Shown here: piece by piece, positions 20,967-29,988 of the stretch | Position numbering within the stretch: position 1 is the first letter of the stretch | How the letters are laid out: each line of letters opens with the position of its first letter | Assembly (NCBI RefSeq): GCF_021730305.1 | Contig: NZ_CP032674.1 | Location: 5,150,001-5,214,000, forward strand | Direction of reading: 5' to 3' | Source of the DNA: Xanthobacter sp. YC-JY1 | GTDB lineage: Bacteria; Pseudomonadota; Alphaproteobacteria; Rhizobiales; Xanthobacteraceae | DNA length: 64,000 bases | Position numbers and translations under genes: made by a program | Notes under the pieces: generated by a model | The model's input: only the letters and a program-made list of their open reading frames with translations | What the model was told of the DNA's origin: nothing | Databases searched by the model: none

Positions 20967-22283
20967 ATGCGCATCCGCGGCAGGGGACGCCCGGAGGAAG
21001 CAAGGCACCCCATGGCGACATCCAGCACGGCACCGACGTCCTCCGTCGCGGGGCCGCCCGCATCCGTCAGCGGTCCGCACACCTTGGAAGCGCTCGGGCC
21101 GGCCGTGGACATCTCGGCCAATCTCAACGAAATCCTGTGCCTGATGGCCTGGTCCAACGGCAATGCGCGCAAGCTCGCCGGCGAGACCATTTCGGCCTCC
21201 TCCGCCGTGGCGCAGATCGCCGCCACCATCGAGACCATCGCCCAGCTCGGTGCCGATGCGGGGAAGGAGACCGGGGACGCCCTGCGGCTCGTCACCTCCG
21301 GCGCGGCCAAGACGCGCACCGCCGGGCAGGCCATGAGCGGCATCGCCGAAGCGTTCGGCGAGTTGGAGGCGCGGCTCGCACATCTGAATTCCGCCACCCA
21401 GTCCATCGGCGGCTTCGCCACCTCCATCGGCTCCATCTCGCGGCAGACCAAGCTGCTCGCGCTGAACGCCACCATCGAGGCGGCGCGGGCGGGCGAAGCG
21501 GGGCGCGGGTTCGCGGTGGTCGCGGCCGAGGTCAAGGCCCTGTCGGAGGAGGCCTCGCGCACCACCGACCTCATCCGCGACCAGCTCCAGGCCCTGTCCG
21601 TGGTGGTGAAGGACATGCTGGACGCCATGGGCGCCGGTGCCACCCGGGTCGAGGAGGGGCGCGCCATCGTCGAATCGGTGATGACCGACATGGACGGCAT
21701 CGAGACCCGCGTCAGCGCCTCCGCCGACGGGGTGGGACGCATCGCCCTGATGCTGGGCGAGCGGCGCGCGGCCTTGCGCGACCTCGCCGACCGGCTCGGC
21801 GAGATCGCCCGCCTCGCCAACCAGAACGAGACCGATTCCGCCACCGCCGCCGGCCTGCTCGGCCGCGCCGATGCCATCGCCGGCGACCTCATCTCCCGCG
21901 CCTCGGCCGGGGCCGGCGCCACCGCCGCGATCCGCCGCCTCAAGTCCGATCACATGGCGTGGAAGCGGAGCCTCGCCGAATGCCTCGCCGGCGTGACCGC
22001 CGCCGATCTCCGCGGATTCCAGGCGCGCAACGCCCCGCTCGGGGGCGGCTTTGCCGAGATCGACGGGGCGGCGGTCGAAGATCCGGCCGTGTTGTCCAAG
22101 CTGGCGGCGCTCGGCCGGCAGCTCGCGGCCTGCGGCGAACGGATCGTCGCGGGTACGGCGAGCGGCGACATGGGCGGGGCCATCGACGCCTATATGGCCA
22201 TGGATACCCTCTCGGCCGACGCCCTGACGCAGATGGCGCGCCTCACGCCCCGTCGATCGAAGGGCGCATCCGCCGCGGCCTGA
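20967..22283 (+). CDS. Soluble methyl-accepting chemotaxis-like protein with degenerate CZB-like C-terminus
   Basis: A 438-residue protein without membrane segments. The central region is an MCP signalling domain with the hairpin tip [21 protein letters not shown] followed by [20 protein letters not shown], so it should couple to CheA/CheW or a related array. The C-terminal 120 residues begin with [15 protein letters not shown], recalling the chemoreceptor zinc-binding (CZB) domain. The later CZB Cys and second His are not evident ([32 protein letters not shown]), so zinc binding is doubtful. Start at 20967 has GGAG six bases upstream; 21012 is the alternative. No other chemotaxis gene is near. 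Confidence 0.85.
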   Translation: MRIRGRGRPEEARHPMATSSTAPTSSVAGPPASVSGPHTLEALGPAVDISANLNEILCLMAWSNGNARKLAGETISASSAVAQIAATIETIAQLGADAGKETGDALRLVTSGAAKTRTAGQAMSGIAEAFGELEARLAHLNSATQSIGGFATSIGSISRQTKLLALNATIEAARAGEAGRGFAVVAAEVKALSEEASRTTDLIRDQLQALSVVVKDMLDAMGAGATRVEEGRAIVESVMTDMDGIETRVSASADGVGRIALMLGERRAALRDLADRLGEIARLANQNETDSATAAGLLGRADAIAGDLISRASAGAGATAAIRRLKSDHMAWKRSLAECLAGVTAADLRGFQARNAPLGGGFAEIDGAAVEDPAVLSKLAALGRQLAACGERIVAGTASGDMGGAIDAYMAMDTLSADALTQMARLTPRRSKGASAAA

Positions 22284-22307
22284 AGCGGCGGCTTGGGACT
22301 CTACCCG

Positions 22308-22787
22308 TCAGCGCCGGCGGCGCTGGCGGTGCTCTTCCAGCTTCACGCGCACGCCGTCGAGGGCGCGCAGCGTGCCTTCCAGCCGGCGGGCGATGGCGCG
22401 GCGGAACTTGGCGGTGACCTCGGGATAGCGTTCCAGAACCTTGGTGAACGCCTCGCGCGGCAGGCGGATGACCACGGTCTCCTCCCCCGCGACGGCGGTT
22501 GCGGGGCGTGGGGTCGGGATGATGAGGGCGGTCTCGCCGATGAGCGCACCGGCCGTCACCTGCTTGAGCAGGCGCGGGGCGCCGGGGATCCGCTCGTCGA
22601 GCATCCGCAGCCGGCCGGAGACCACCACATAGGCCCCGTCCGACGTCTCGTTGGCGCGGAACAGCACGTCACCCTCGGCGAGCCGCATCTCCTCGGCGCT
22701 CTGGGCGAGCAGGCGCACGGCGCCGTCGCTGAGCAGATCGAAGGTGGCGACCCCCCGGAGCAGCGCGATGTCCCTGTCGATGCTCAC
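22308..22787 (-). CDS. Cyclic nucleotide-binding domain protein without DNA-binding domain
   Basis: A 159-residue protein consisting of one cNMP-binding (Crp-like) beta-roll: FDLLSDGAVRLLAQSAEEMRLAEGDVLFRANETSDGAYVVVSGRL, then GALIGETALIIPTPRPATAVAGEETVVIRLPREAF. The phosphate-binding cassette GETALI is present but the following Arg-Ser-Ala of true cAMP binders is replaced by PRPATAV. The C-terminus is a basic helix with no helix-turn-helix. It starts at GTG 22787. It lies 47 bases downstream of the response regulator gene on the same strand, so they may form an operon. It could be a partner or sensor protein; function unknown. Confidence 0.82.
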   Translation of the reverse strand: MSIDRDIALLRGVATFDLLSDGAVRLLAQSAEEMRLAEGDVLFRANETSDGAYVVVSGRLRMLDERIPGAPRLLKQVTAGALIGETALIIPTPRPATAVAGEETVVIRLPREAFTKVLERYPEVTAKFRRAIARRLEGTLRALDGVRVKLEEHRQRRRR

Positions 22788-22834
22788 GGACGACTTTTCC
22801 TCAAGTGGCTGTGCATGATGGTGAGGCCCGGCCG

Positions 22835-23521
22835 TCAGGGCACGAGCTTGTAGCCCCCGGCCTGGGTCGCAAGAAGGGTGGGATTGGAAGGATCGGGCTC
22901 GATCTTCTGGCGCAGGCGGTAGATGTGGGTTTCCAGAGTATGCGTGGTGACGCCGGAATTATAGCCCCACACTTCCTGCAGCAGCGTTTCCCGCGGCACC
23001 GGATTTTTCCCGGCCCGGTAGAGATAGCGCAGGATGGCCGTCTCCTTCTCGGTTAGGCGGATCTTGGAGCCGCGATCGGTGAGGAGGAGCTTGGCGCCTG
23101 GCCGGAAGGAATAAGGACCGATGGCGAACACCGCATCCTCGCTCGCCTCGTGCGAGCGCATCTGGGCACGCAGGCGCGCCAGCAGCACCGCGAAGCGGAA
23201 CGGCTTCACGATATAGTCGTTGGCGCCGGCCTCCAGCCCCATGATGGTGTCGCTGTCGGTGTCGTGGCCGGTCAGCATCAGGATGGGCGCCTTGAAGCCG
23301 TTGCGGCGCATCTGGCGCACGGCGTCGCGCCCGTCCATGTCGGGCAGGCCCACATCCATGATGACGAGGTCGATCGCCCCGTTTTTCGCCTGCTCGACGG
23401 CGCCGCCGGCGGTGTCCGCGCCCACGGGCTCGAATTCGTCCTGGAGCGCGAGCTGCTCGATCAGCGCATCGCGCAGCTCCGGGTCGTCCTCGACCACCAG
23501 GATTTTCCACGCATTGGCCAT
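22835..23521 (-). CDS. OmpR-family response regulator
   Basis: A 228-residue regulator with an N-terminal receiver (ILVVEDDPELRDAL; phospho-acceptor Asp in IDLVIMDVGLPDMDG; Lys in NDYIVKPFRF) and a C-terminal winged helix (IRLTEKETAILRYLYRAGKNPVPRETLLQEVWGYNSGVTTHTLETHIYRLRQKIE). The start at 23521 is set by AGGAGG seven bases upstream. No histidine kinase is adjacent, so it is an orphan here. The following gene is the cyclic nucleotide-binding protein, and an L,D-transpeptidase gene is divergent. Its kinase and targets cannot be told from sequence. Confidence 0.9.
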   Translation of the reverse strand: MANAWKILVVEDDPELRDALIEQLALQDEFEPVGADTAGGAVEQAKNGAIDLVIMDVGLPDMDGRDAVRQMRRNGFKAPILMLTGHDTDSDTIMGLEAGANDYIVKPFRFAVLLARLRAQMRSHEASEDAVFAIGPYSFRPGAKLLLTDRGSKIRLTEKETAILRYLYRAGKNPVPRETLLQEVWGYNSGVTTHTLETHIYRLRQKIEPDPSNPTLLATQAGGYKLVP

Positions 23522-23631
23522 CAATTCCTCCTGCGCCCTTGCGGGCGCGCGAATCGCGCAAGTAGAGCATGGACATGGCTCTGCGCAAATTTCCATCCGG
23601 GGACGGCTGTGGAGAGGTATCACACTAAGTC

Positions 23632-24183
23632 ATGAAACCGCTTCATCCCGTGGGAATCTCACGCATCGCCGTCAGCCGCCGTCCCGGCGCCCGCCATCTG
23701 GGGATTTTGCGGGCCGGCGGACTGTCGATCCCGGTGGCGCTGGGGCGCTCCGGCATCGCCGCCGACAAGCGCGAGGGTGACGGGCGCACCCCCGCCGGAC
23801 GCTGGCGCATCCTCGCTCTGCTCTACCGGCCCGACCACGGCCCGCGCCCCGTCTCCCGTCTTCCTTCCCGAACCATCCGCCCCGATGACGGCTGGTGCGA
23901 CGACCGCGCGGACCGGCGCTACAACCGCCCCGTCACGCTGCCGATGGGTGGCGCGCGGAAGGTGTCGCACGAGAAAATGTGGCGCGACGATACGCTCTAC
24001 GATCTGGTGCTGGTGATCGATCACAACCAGCGCCCCCGCATCCCCGGGCGCGGCTCGGCGGTGTTCGTCCATCTCGCCCGGCCAGGCTTCAAGCCGACGG
24101 AGGGCTGCGTGGCGCTGCGCCGGGCGGACATGAAGCGCCTGCTGGCGCGGCTGCGGCCGGGGGCGGTCATCGACATCGTATAA
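23632..24183 (+). CDS. L,D-transpeptidase (YkuD) family protein
   Basis: A 183-residue protein made almost entirely of a YkuD-like domain: VALGRSGIAADKREGDGRTPAGRWRI near the start and the catalytic block FVHLARPGFKPTEGCVALRRADM near the end, with the catalytic Cys in EGCVAL and the His in FVHL. The usual S-x-G-C is T-E-G-C here. No signal peptide is seen, which is odd for a peptidoglycan cross-linking enzyme and leaves secretion unexplained; this short class is common in alphaproteobacteria. Divergent from the orphan OmpR-type regulator (110 bases), which might control it. Confidence 0.85.
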   Translation: MKPLHPVGISRIAVSRRPGARHLGILRAGGLSIPVALGRSGIAADKREGDGRTPAGRWRILALLYRPDHGPRPVSRLPSRTIRPDDGWCDDRADRRYNRPVTLPMGGARKVSHEKMWRDDTLYDLVLVIDHNQRPRIPGRGSAVFVHLARPGFKPTEGCVALRRADMKRLLARLRPGAVIDIV

Positions 24184-24316
24184 AGGTCTGGTTGCGAGGC
24201 GGATCGCGCACGGGCCTTTGCTCCGGGCCGTCATTTCACCGCCCCGGTCGCGGTGCTATAGAGCCGTTCCAATCAGCGGCGGGCGCTCCCGCGCCCGATC
24301 CAACGCACGGGACATC

Positions 24317-25117
24317 ATGACCGCGCACACTTCGCCCCACGGGGCGCGCCACCCGCGGGTGGGCCTGTTCTGCACCTGCCTCGTGGACACCATCCGCCCC
24401 TCGGTGGGCTTTGCCGCGGCGAAGCTGCTTGAGGATGCGGGCTGCGAGGTGAACGTGCCGCCGCAGACCTGCTGCGGCCAGCCCGCCTTCAATTCCGGCG
24501 ACCGCGCCACCACCCGGGCGCTGGCGGAAGAGATGATCACGGCATTCGAGACCTTCGATTACGTGGTCGCCCCCTCCGGCTCCTGCGCCGGCATGATCAA
24601 GACCCATTATCCCGAGCTGTTCACCGGCGAGCCCGACTGGGCGGGGCGGGTGGAGCGCTTCTGCGCCAAGGTGTTCGAGCTGACCTCCTTCCTCGTGGAC
24701 GTGCGCGGCGTGACCGGCGTGGCGGCGGCCTATGACGGCACCGTCACCTATCACGACAGCTGCTCGGGCCTGCGCGAGCTGGGGGTGAAGGCGCAGCCGC
24801 GCCGGCTCCTCGCCTCGGTGGAGGGGTTGGCGCTTGAGGAAATGAAGGATGCCGACACCTGCTGCGGCTTCGGCGGCACCTTCTGCGTGAAATATCCGGA
24901 TGTCTCCAACGCCATCGTGGAGAAGAAGGCCGCCAACATCGCCGCCACCGGCGCGGACACGCTGCTCGCCGGCGATCTCGGCTGCCTCATGAACATGGCC
25001 GGCAAGCTCCAGCGCGAGGGCCGCGCGGTGCGCGCGCTTCATGTGGCCGAAGTGCTCGCCGGCATGGGCGACGAACCCGCCATCGGCGAACCTGCTGAAA
25101 AGGGGGCGAAGCGATGA
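24317..25117 (+). CDS. lutA: L-lactate utilization Fe-S protein LutA
   Basis: A 266-residue protein with two CCG (heterodisulfide-reductase-like) domains. The first has VGLFCTCLVDTIRP and TCCGQPAFNSGD, the second YHDSCSGLRELG and DTCCGFGGTFCVKYPD. Such cysteines hold Fe-S clusters. With LutB and LutC it forms the complex that oxidises L-lactate to pyruvate. The ATG at 24317 was chosen over an upstream in-frame start because it begins just before the conserved region. Its stop overlaps the lutB start (ATGA), so it is the first gene of a coupled lutABC operon. Confidence 0.92.
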   Translation: MTAHTSPHGARHPRVGLFCTCLVDTIRPSVGFAAAKLLEDAGCEVNVPPQTCCGQPAFNSGDRATTRALAEEMITAFETFDYVVAPSGSCAGMIKTHYPELFTGEPDWAGRVERFCAKVFELTSFLVDVRGVTGVAAAYDGTVTYHDSCSGLRELGVKAQPRRLLASVEGLALEEMKDADTCCGFGGTFCVKYPDVSNAIVEKKAANIAATGADTLLAGDLGCLMNMAGKLQREGRAVRALHVAEVLAGMGDEPAIGEPAEKGAKR

Positions 25118-26571
25118 GCGTCGAGATCACCACCCCCCGCTTCAAGGACAATGCAAAGAAGGCGCTGGCCGACCTGCCGCTGCAGGGGGCGCTCTCCAAG
25201 GTCGGCCCCGGCTTCATCGGCAAGCGGGCGGCGGCGGCCGAGAAGCTGCCTGAGTTCGATGGCCTGCGGGACTCGGCGCGCGACATCAAGAACCACACGC
25301 TGGCGCACCTCGACCTTTATCTCGAGCGCTTCGAGGCCAAGGCGAAGGCGGCCGGCGGCCACGTGCATTTCGCCGTGGATGCGGCGGATGCGCGGGCCAT
25401 CGTCACGGACATCTGCCAGCGCCTGGGCGCACGCACCGTGACCAAGGGCAAGAGCATGATCTCCGAGGAGATCGGCCTCAACGACCATCTCGCGGCGGTC
25501 GGCATCGAGCCGGTGGAGACGGATCTGGGCGAATATCTCATCCAGATCCGCGGCGAGGCGCCCTCCCACATCATCGCCCCGGCCATCCACCTCAACAAGG
25601 ATCAGGTGGAAGCCGACTTCCGCCGCGTCCACGCCCATCTCCCCCCGGAGCGCGACCTCTCCGAGCCCACCTCGCTGCTGGCCGAGGCGCGCGGCGAGCT
25701 GCGGCAGAAATTCCTCGCGGCGGACGTGGGCATCACGGGCGCGAACTTCCTGGTGGCGGAGACCGGCACGTCCATCATCGTCACCAATGAGGGCAACGGC
25801 GACCTCACCCAGACCCTGCCGAAGGCGCACATCGTGCTCGCCTCGCTGGAAAAGCTGGTGCCGACGCTGGAGGATGTGAGCCAGATCCTGCGCGTGCTGG
25901 CCCGCTCGGCCACCGGGCAGGACATGAGCGTCTACACCACCTTCTCCACCGGCCCCCGCCGCCCCGACGATCCGGACGGGCCGGGCGAGTATCACGTGGT
26001 GATCCTCGACAACGGCCGCTCCGCCATGCTCGGCGGGCAATTGCGCGAGGTGCTGCGCTGCATCCGCTGCGGCGCCTGCATGAACCATTGCCCGGTCTAT
26101 CACGCGGTGGGCGGGCACGCTTACGGCTGGGTCTATCCCGGCCCTATCGGCTCGGTGCTCACCCCGGCGCTGATCGGCGTGGAGAAGGGGCGCAATCTGC
26201 CCAACGCCTCCACCTTCTGCGGCCGCTGCGAGGAGGTGTGCCCCATGCGCATCCCCCTGCCCAAGCTGATGCGGCACTGGCGAGAGAAGGAGTTCGAGCG
26301 CCACCTGACCCCCGCGACCCAGCGCTTCGGCCTCGGCGTGTGGGCCTTCTTCGCACGGCGCGGCTGGCTCTACCGGCCGGCGACGCGGCTCGCCATGGGC
26401 GCGCTCTCGCTGCTCGGGCGGGCGAAGGGCCGCTTCGCCTCCCTGCCGCTGGCCGGCGGGTGGACGCAGCACCGCGATTTCCCGGCGCCGCAGGGCGGCA
26501 CCTTCCAGGCCCAATGGCGCGCCCGGCAGGCCGAGCGGCGCGCGGCGCCCCGACAGGAGGCAAGCCGATGA
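25114..26571 (+). CDS. lutB: L-lactate utilization iron-sulfur protein LutB
   Basis: A 485-residue protein. The N-terminal LUD domain (about 60-300) contains ITGANFLVAETGTSIIVTNEGNG and VVILDNGRSAMLGG. It is followed by two 4Fe-4S ferredoxin motifs, CIRCGACMNHCPVY (about 312) and FCGRCEEVCPMRIPLPKLM (about 370), and a C-terminal DUF3390-like tail. It is the electron-carrying core subunit of the lactate oxidation complex. Four-base ATGA overlaps with both lutA and lutC show tight coupling. Confidence 0.94.
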   Translation: MSVEITTPRFKDNAKKALADLPLQGALSKVGPGFIGKRAAAAEKLPEFDGLRDSARDIKNHTLAHLDLYLERFEAKAKAAGGHVHFAVDAADARAIVTDICQRLGARTVTKGKSMISEEIGLNDHLAAVGIEPVETDLGEYLIQIRGEAPSHIIAPAIHLNKDQVEADFRRVHAHLPPERDLSEPTSLLAEARGELRQKFLAADVGITGANFLVAETGTSIIVTNEGNGDLTQTLPKAHIVLASLEKLVPTLEDVSQILRVLARSATGQDMSVYTTFSTGPRRPDDPDGPGEYHVVILDNGRSAMLGGQLREVLRCIRCGACMNHCPVYHAVGGHAYGWVYPGPIGSVLTPALIGVEKGRNLPNASTFCGRCEEVCPMRIPLPKLMRHWREKEFERHLTPATQRFGLGVWAFFARRGWLYRPATRLAMGALSLLGRAKGRFASLPLAGGWTQHRDFPAPQGGTFQAQWRARQAERRAAPRQEASR

Positions 26572-27266
26572 GCTCCCGCGATACCAGTTCCCGCGACACC
26601 GTCTTCGCCTCCATCCGGGCATCCCTCGGCGTGACCTCGCAGGAAGCGCCGCGCCGACAAGCGGTGGCGGATCGCCTCGCCGGCCATCCGCGCGGTCTCG
26701 TGCCGGCACGCGGGCAATTGCCGGAGGCCGAGCGTCTTGCTCTCTTCCGCGACATGGTGATCGCCGCCGCCGCGACCATCGATCACCTGCCCTCCGCCGC
26801 CGAGGTGCCGGAAGCCGTCGCCGCCTATCTCAGGTCGCGCAACCTGCCCATGACCATCCTGCGCGGCGCCGACGCGCGCCTCGCCACTCTGCCGTGGGAG
26901 CGCGCGCCGGCCCTTGATGTGTGGATCGGCCCCTCGGACGGGCGCCAGCTCGCCGGCCTCTCCCACGCCTTCGCGGGCGTGGCCGAATCCGGGACGGTGG
27001 TGATGCTCTCCGGTCCGGAGAATCCCTCGACGCTGAACCTTCTGCCCGACCATCATCTGGTGGTGGTGGATGCGGCGGATGTGGCGGGAGACTACGAGAC
27101 GGTGTGGGACCGCATCCGCGCCCGCTATGGCGAGGGCGTGCTGCCGCGCACAGTGAACTGGATCACCGGCCCGTCCCGCTCGGCCGATATCGAGCAGACC
27201 CTGCTGCTCGGCGCCCACGGCCCGCGCAGCCTGCATGTGCTGCTGGTGGGCGGACCGACGCGCTGA
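26568..27266 (+). CDS. lutC: L-lactate utilization protein LutC
   Basis: A 232-residue protein consisting of a LUD (DUF162) domain: SHAFAGVAESGTVVMLSGPENPSTLNLLPDHHLVVV and the C-terminal TGPSRSADIEQTLLLGAHGPRSLHVLLVG. It is the third partner of LutA and LutB. Start at 26568 within ATGA of the lutB stop, behind AGGAGG eight bases earlier. No lactate permease or FadR-type regulator lies next to the operon. Confidence 0.93.
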   Translation: MSSRDTSSRDTVFASIRASLGVTSQEAPRRQAVADRLAGHPRGLVPARGQLPEAERLALFRDMVIAAAATIDHLPSAAEVPEAVAAYLRSRNLPMTILRGADARLATLPWERAPALDVWIGPSDGRQLAGLSHAFAGVAESGTVVMLSGPENPSTLNLLPDHHLVVVDAADVAGDYETVWDRIRARYGEGVLPRTVNWITGPSRSADIEQTLLLGAHGPRSLHVLLVGGPTR

Positions 27267-27308
27267 GGGATCGGGCGGGCGTCAGCCGCGAAGGCGCGAC
27301 CGGCCGGA

Positions 27309-27620
27309 CTATTCGGACAGGCGCGACGCCCAGATGCCCAGGGCCACGCCCAGCGGCACGGCGAGGAAAATCGCCAGCGCGACCGTGAGGAAGCCGCCGA
27401 ACAGACAGCCCATGACGGCGCCGGAGATGGCCGAGAACACCGCCACCAACAGGATTCCGCCGGGCGGACGACCGGGCTGGGCCCGAGGGTCTTGCGGCAA
27501 AGGCCGGGCCGGCTCGACCCTTCCCCGCCGCTGGCCATCATGACAAAAGACGGGCCATGACGGTGCCAGCGCACTGATCTGCGCGCCATCGGCCGTTCCA
27601 ATTGCAGGAGCTGAAAACAC
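27309..27620 (-). CDS. Possible small membrane protein
   Basis: The C-terminal 50 residues hold two plausible membrane segments joined by a short Gly-rich turn (GGILLVAVFSAISGAVMG and FLTVALAIFLAVPLGVALG). The N-terminal half is basic and Pro-rich and looks non-coding. The only start found is a GTG at 27620 without a clear Shine-Dalgarno. It is convergent with lutC. A real protein may be shorter than shown. Function unknown, existence uncertain. Confidence 0.35.
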   Translation of the reverse strand: MFSAPAIGTADGAQISALAPSWPVFCHDGQRRGRVEPARPLPQDPRAQPGRPPGGILLVAVFSAISGAVMGCLFGGFLTVALAIFLAVPLGVALGIWASRLSE

Positions 27621-27857
27621 TTCGTCCTCACCTGACTGAAGGGAAGTGATTTTATCCTATCACAACTTCAGCATGACAGTATACTGAGCTAATCGCAATA
27701 CGCGAATTTTGTTGCTGACGCGCGTGATGCAGGCGCGACACGGGAGGCGAAAAAACGCCACTGCGCGCGACGCTCCTGTGTCGGATAAGCAATCCGGTAT
27801 TGCCCGGCCGGCGTTTTGGCGGCAGTAGATCGTTTGATTTTCAGAAACGGTGAGACA

Positions 27858-28547
27858 ATGAAAGTTGGCTTGCGCCTCGTTCGGGCCCTGTTCGCAGCGC
27901 TCGTCGTCCTCTGCGTCGCCCAGCCGGCGCTTGCCCAGCAGAACCGGGCCCATGTCTACCTTTTGCGGGGGCTGGCCAACGTCTTCTCGCTGGGCATGGA
28001 CGATCTCGCCAAGAAGCTGAACGCCCGCGGCATCCCCGCGACGGTGCACGAGTACGGCCAGTGGGCCTCCCTCGCCGATGCCGCCGCCGCCGAGAGCCGG
28101 GCCACCGGCAACTCCCCCATCATCATCGTCGGCCATTCCCTCGGGGCCGATGCGGCGGTGGAGATGGCCGAGCGCCTGACCGCGCTGGGCACCCCGCCCA
28201 AGCTGGTGGTGACGTTCGATCCGGTGGGCGTGACCCAGGTGGGCGCGTCGGCGGGCTATTTCATCAACTACTACCAGTCGAACAACGGCTACGGTAAGCG
28301 CCTGACGGCCGGCCCGGGCTTCCGCGGCAACATCGTCAACCGCAACCTCAATGCCATCGGCGGCATCGACCACTTCAACATCGAGAAGTCGCCGCGCCTC
28401 CATGACGAGGTGATCACCCAGGTGCGCTCCATCACCACGCCGAAGCCCAAGCCGAAGCCCAAGCCGGTCGACCCCTCCGCGACGCCGCCGGCGCCGAGCA
28501 CGGCTCCCGGCACGCAGGCCGCGGCCAAGCCCGGCGCGCCGGGCTGA
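27858..28547 (+). CDS. Exported lipase/thioesterase-fold protein with Pro-Lys-rich tail
   Basis: A 229-residue protein. The ATG at 27858 gives a clean signal peptide (LVRALFAALVVLCVAQPALAQ, cut after ALA). The mature part resembles a short alpha/beta-hydrolase: AHVYLLRGLANVFSLGMDDLAKKL, then the nucleophile elbow IIIVGHSLGADAAVEMAE with Ser in GHSLG, LVVTFDPVGV supplying an acidic residue, and IDHFNIEKS where the His could complete the triad. The tail is low-complexity (KPKPKPKPVDPSATPPAPSTAPG) and could cross or bind the cell wall. Substrate unknown. A terminator follows at 28575. Confidence 0.82.
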   Translation: MKVGLRLVRALFAALVVLCVAQPALAQQNRAHVYLLRGLANVFSLGMDDLAKKLNARGIPATVHEYGQWASLADAAAAESRATGNSPIIIVGHSLGADAAVEMAERLTALGTPPKLVVTFDPVGVTQVGASAGYFINYYQSNNGYGKRLTAGPGFRGNIVNRNLNAIGGIDHFNIEKSPRLHDEVITQVRSITTPKPKPKPKPVDPSATPPAPSTAPGTQAAAKPGAPG

Positions 28548-28574
28548 GGATAGGATTTCGGACGAGGAATTCAG

Positions 28575-28602
28575 CGGCGGGCTTCGGCCCGCCGTTTTCG
28601 TT
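28575..28602 (+). terminator. Intrinsic terminator of the lipase-fold gene
   Basis: CGGCGGGC (28575-28582) pairs with GCCCGCCG (28587-28594) around TTCG and is followed by TTTTCGTTT, 28 bases past the stop. Confidence 0.85.
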
Positions 28603-28629
28603 TGGGGGGCACCGCACCTTTTTCGCCGG

Positions 28630-28712
28630 CATCGCTCGCCTTGTGCGTGCGGGCCACGGAGCGTCGGAAACGGCGCCGCATTCCCGAACGAAGCGTCACG
28701 CGGGGGATGACG
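28630..28712. repeat. Decayed long-form palindromic repeat
   Basis: It begins with CATCGCTCGCCTTGTGCG, one base off the left part of the element at 14470, and ends with CGGGGGATGAC, like the right part of that element. The inner hairpins are eroded. It sits between the lipase-fold terminator and the end of azlD. Confidence 0.45.
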
Positions 28713-28734
28713 GCTCTAAACGCGGCGCGGGCTC

Positions 28735-29052
28735 TCAGCCCCAGAACGCCCGTATGCCCGCCGCCACCGCCATGGCCACCACCACGGCGAGCAGGTCGCT
28801 GCGGGTCAGGCGGCTGACCACGAGCGCGGCGGCGAGGCCGCCCACCATGCCCATATCGCCCTTCACCGCGCCCTGCACCGCGCCGGGCACCAGCAGCGCC
28901 ACCAGAACAGCGCCGGGCAGGCAGTCGAGCACCCGCCGCACACGTGGCGTCACGGGGACGAGGCGCATCAGCCAGAAGCCGCCGGCGCGGTTGAAGGCGG
29001 TGGCCGCTGCCATCACGAGGATGGCGGTGAGGGTGCCGGGATCAACGGTCAT
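28735..29052 (-). CDS. azlD: AzlD family branched-chain amino acid transport protein
   Basis: A 105-residue, four-segment membrane protein (MTVDPGTLTAILVMAAATAFNRAGGF, LPGAVLVALLVPGAVQGA, ..GGLAAALVVSRLTRSDLLAVVVAMAVAAG). This is the small partner (AzlD/YgaH type) of AzlC in export of branched-chain amino acids or similar compounds. It starts inside the end of azlC (11-base overlap), so the pair is coupled. Confidence 0.88.
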   Translation of the reverse strand: MTVDPGTLTAILVMAAATAFNRAGGFWLMRLVPVTPRVRRVLDCLPGAVLVALLVPGAVQGAVKGDMGMVGGLAAALVVSRLTRSDLLAVVVAMAVAAGIRAFWG

Positions 29053-29752
29053 CGTCGGTGAACCCGCCTGCGAGCGCGCCCGCGACGGCGCCGATCACGA
29101 TGAACCACCAGCCCGGCAGCACGAACGACACGGCGGTGGAAACCGCCGCCGCCACGCCCCAGCCCACCGCCTCGCGCTTGCCCTTCCAGTTGGGGAGCAG
29201 CATGGCGATGAAGAAGGCGGGCACCACGAGGTCGATGCCCACCGCCTTCGGATCGGGAATGCCACCGCCCACCAGATGACCCACCGCGGTGGCCAGCACC
29301 CAGACGAACCATGTGATGAGGCCGGAGCCGACGAAATAGCCCACATCGTTGCCGCCCTCGGCGCGATAGCGCAGCGCGGCGGCCCAGTTGTTGTCGGCCA
29401 TCATCATCAGCGCCGGATAGGACTTCCACGCCGGCAGGGTGCCGAGCCAGGGCCGCAGCGAGGCGCCCATCAGCACGTGGCGCATGTTCACCGTGAGGGT
29501 GAGGAAGCCCAGCGCCAGCAGGGAACCGGCGGTCCAGTGCTGCGTCCAGCCCTCGAGTGCCACCATCTGGGCAAGGCCGGCGAACACGATTGCGCTGGAG
29601 ACCGTCGCCTCCAGCAGGGTGAAGCTTTTCTGGATGGAGGCGGCGCCGAACGCCATGCCGAAGGCGGCGATGCCGGGCATCAGCGGCAGCATGGCGCGCG
29701 CGCCCTCGGCCATGCCGGCGAGGGTCAGGGGTGCGGGATGGGGCTTGGTCAT
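29042..29752 (-). CDS. azlC: AzlC family branched-chain amino acid exporter
   Basis: A 236-residue membrane protein of the AzlC/YgaZ family: GARAMLPLMPGIAAFGMAFGAAS, TLLEATVSSAIVFAGLAQMVALE, TLTVNMRHVLMGASLRPWL and MADNNWAAALRYRAEGG are family blocks. About seven hydrophobic segments. With AzlD it would export branched-chain amino acids; some members act on azaleucine or other compounds. ATG at 29752 is preferred to a TTG 18 bases upstream. No Lrp-type regulator is adjacent. Confidence 0.88.
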   Translation of the reverse strand: MTKPHPAPLTLAGMAEGARAMLPLMPGIAAFGMAFGAASIQKSFTLLEATVSSAIVFAGLAQMVALEGWTQHWTAGSLLALGFLTLTVNMRHVLMGASLRPWLGTLPAWKSYPALMMMADNNWAAALRYRAEGGNDVGYFVGSGLITWFVWVLATAVGHLVGGGIPDPKAVGIDLVVPAFFIAMLLPNWKGKREAVGWGVAAAVSTAVSFVLPGWWFIVIGAVAGALAGGFTDDDR

Positions 29753-29906
29753 CTGGAGCGGGGCAATCAACAGTCACGTCGCGGAAATACCGACCTTATG
29801 GACGTGCCTGCCGGAAAGGCCAACCCGATTTCCCCTTTTCGCCGCGGGCGGAGGGAAGAGGGGCGCTCGTGTCGGCGGGATGCGCGCTGGCCGTCCCAAT
29901 AACAAC

Positions 29907-29937
29907 CGTCATGCCCGGGCTTGTCCCGGGCATGACG
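29907..29937. repeat. Single palindromic intergenic repeat
   Basis: CGTCATGCCCGGG (29907-29919) and CCCGGGCATGACG (29925-29937) form a perfect 13-bp stem around CTTGT. It shares the GTCAT...ATGAC ends and the loop with the elements at 14470 and 37736. It lies between azlC and the LysR gene. Confidence 0.75.
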
Positions 29938-29988
29938 ACGGCGAGAAGACATCAGGCACAACAAAACCTTGGCAGCCCACCCCGCGCC

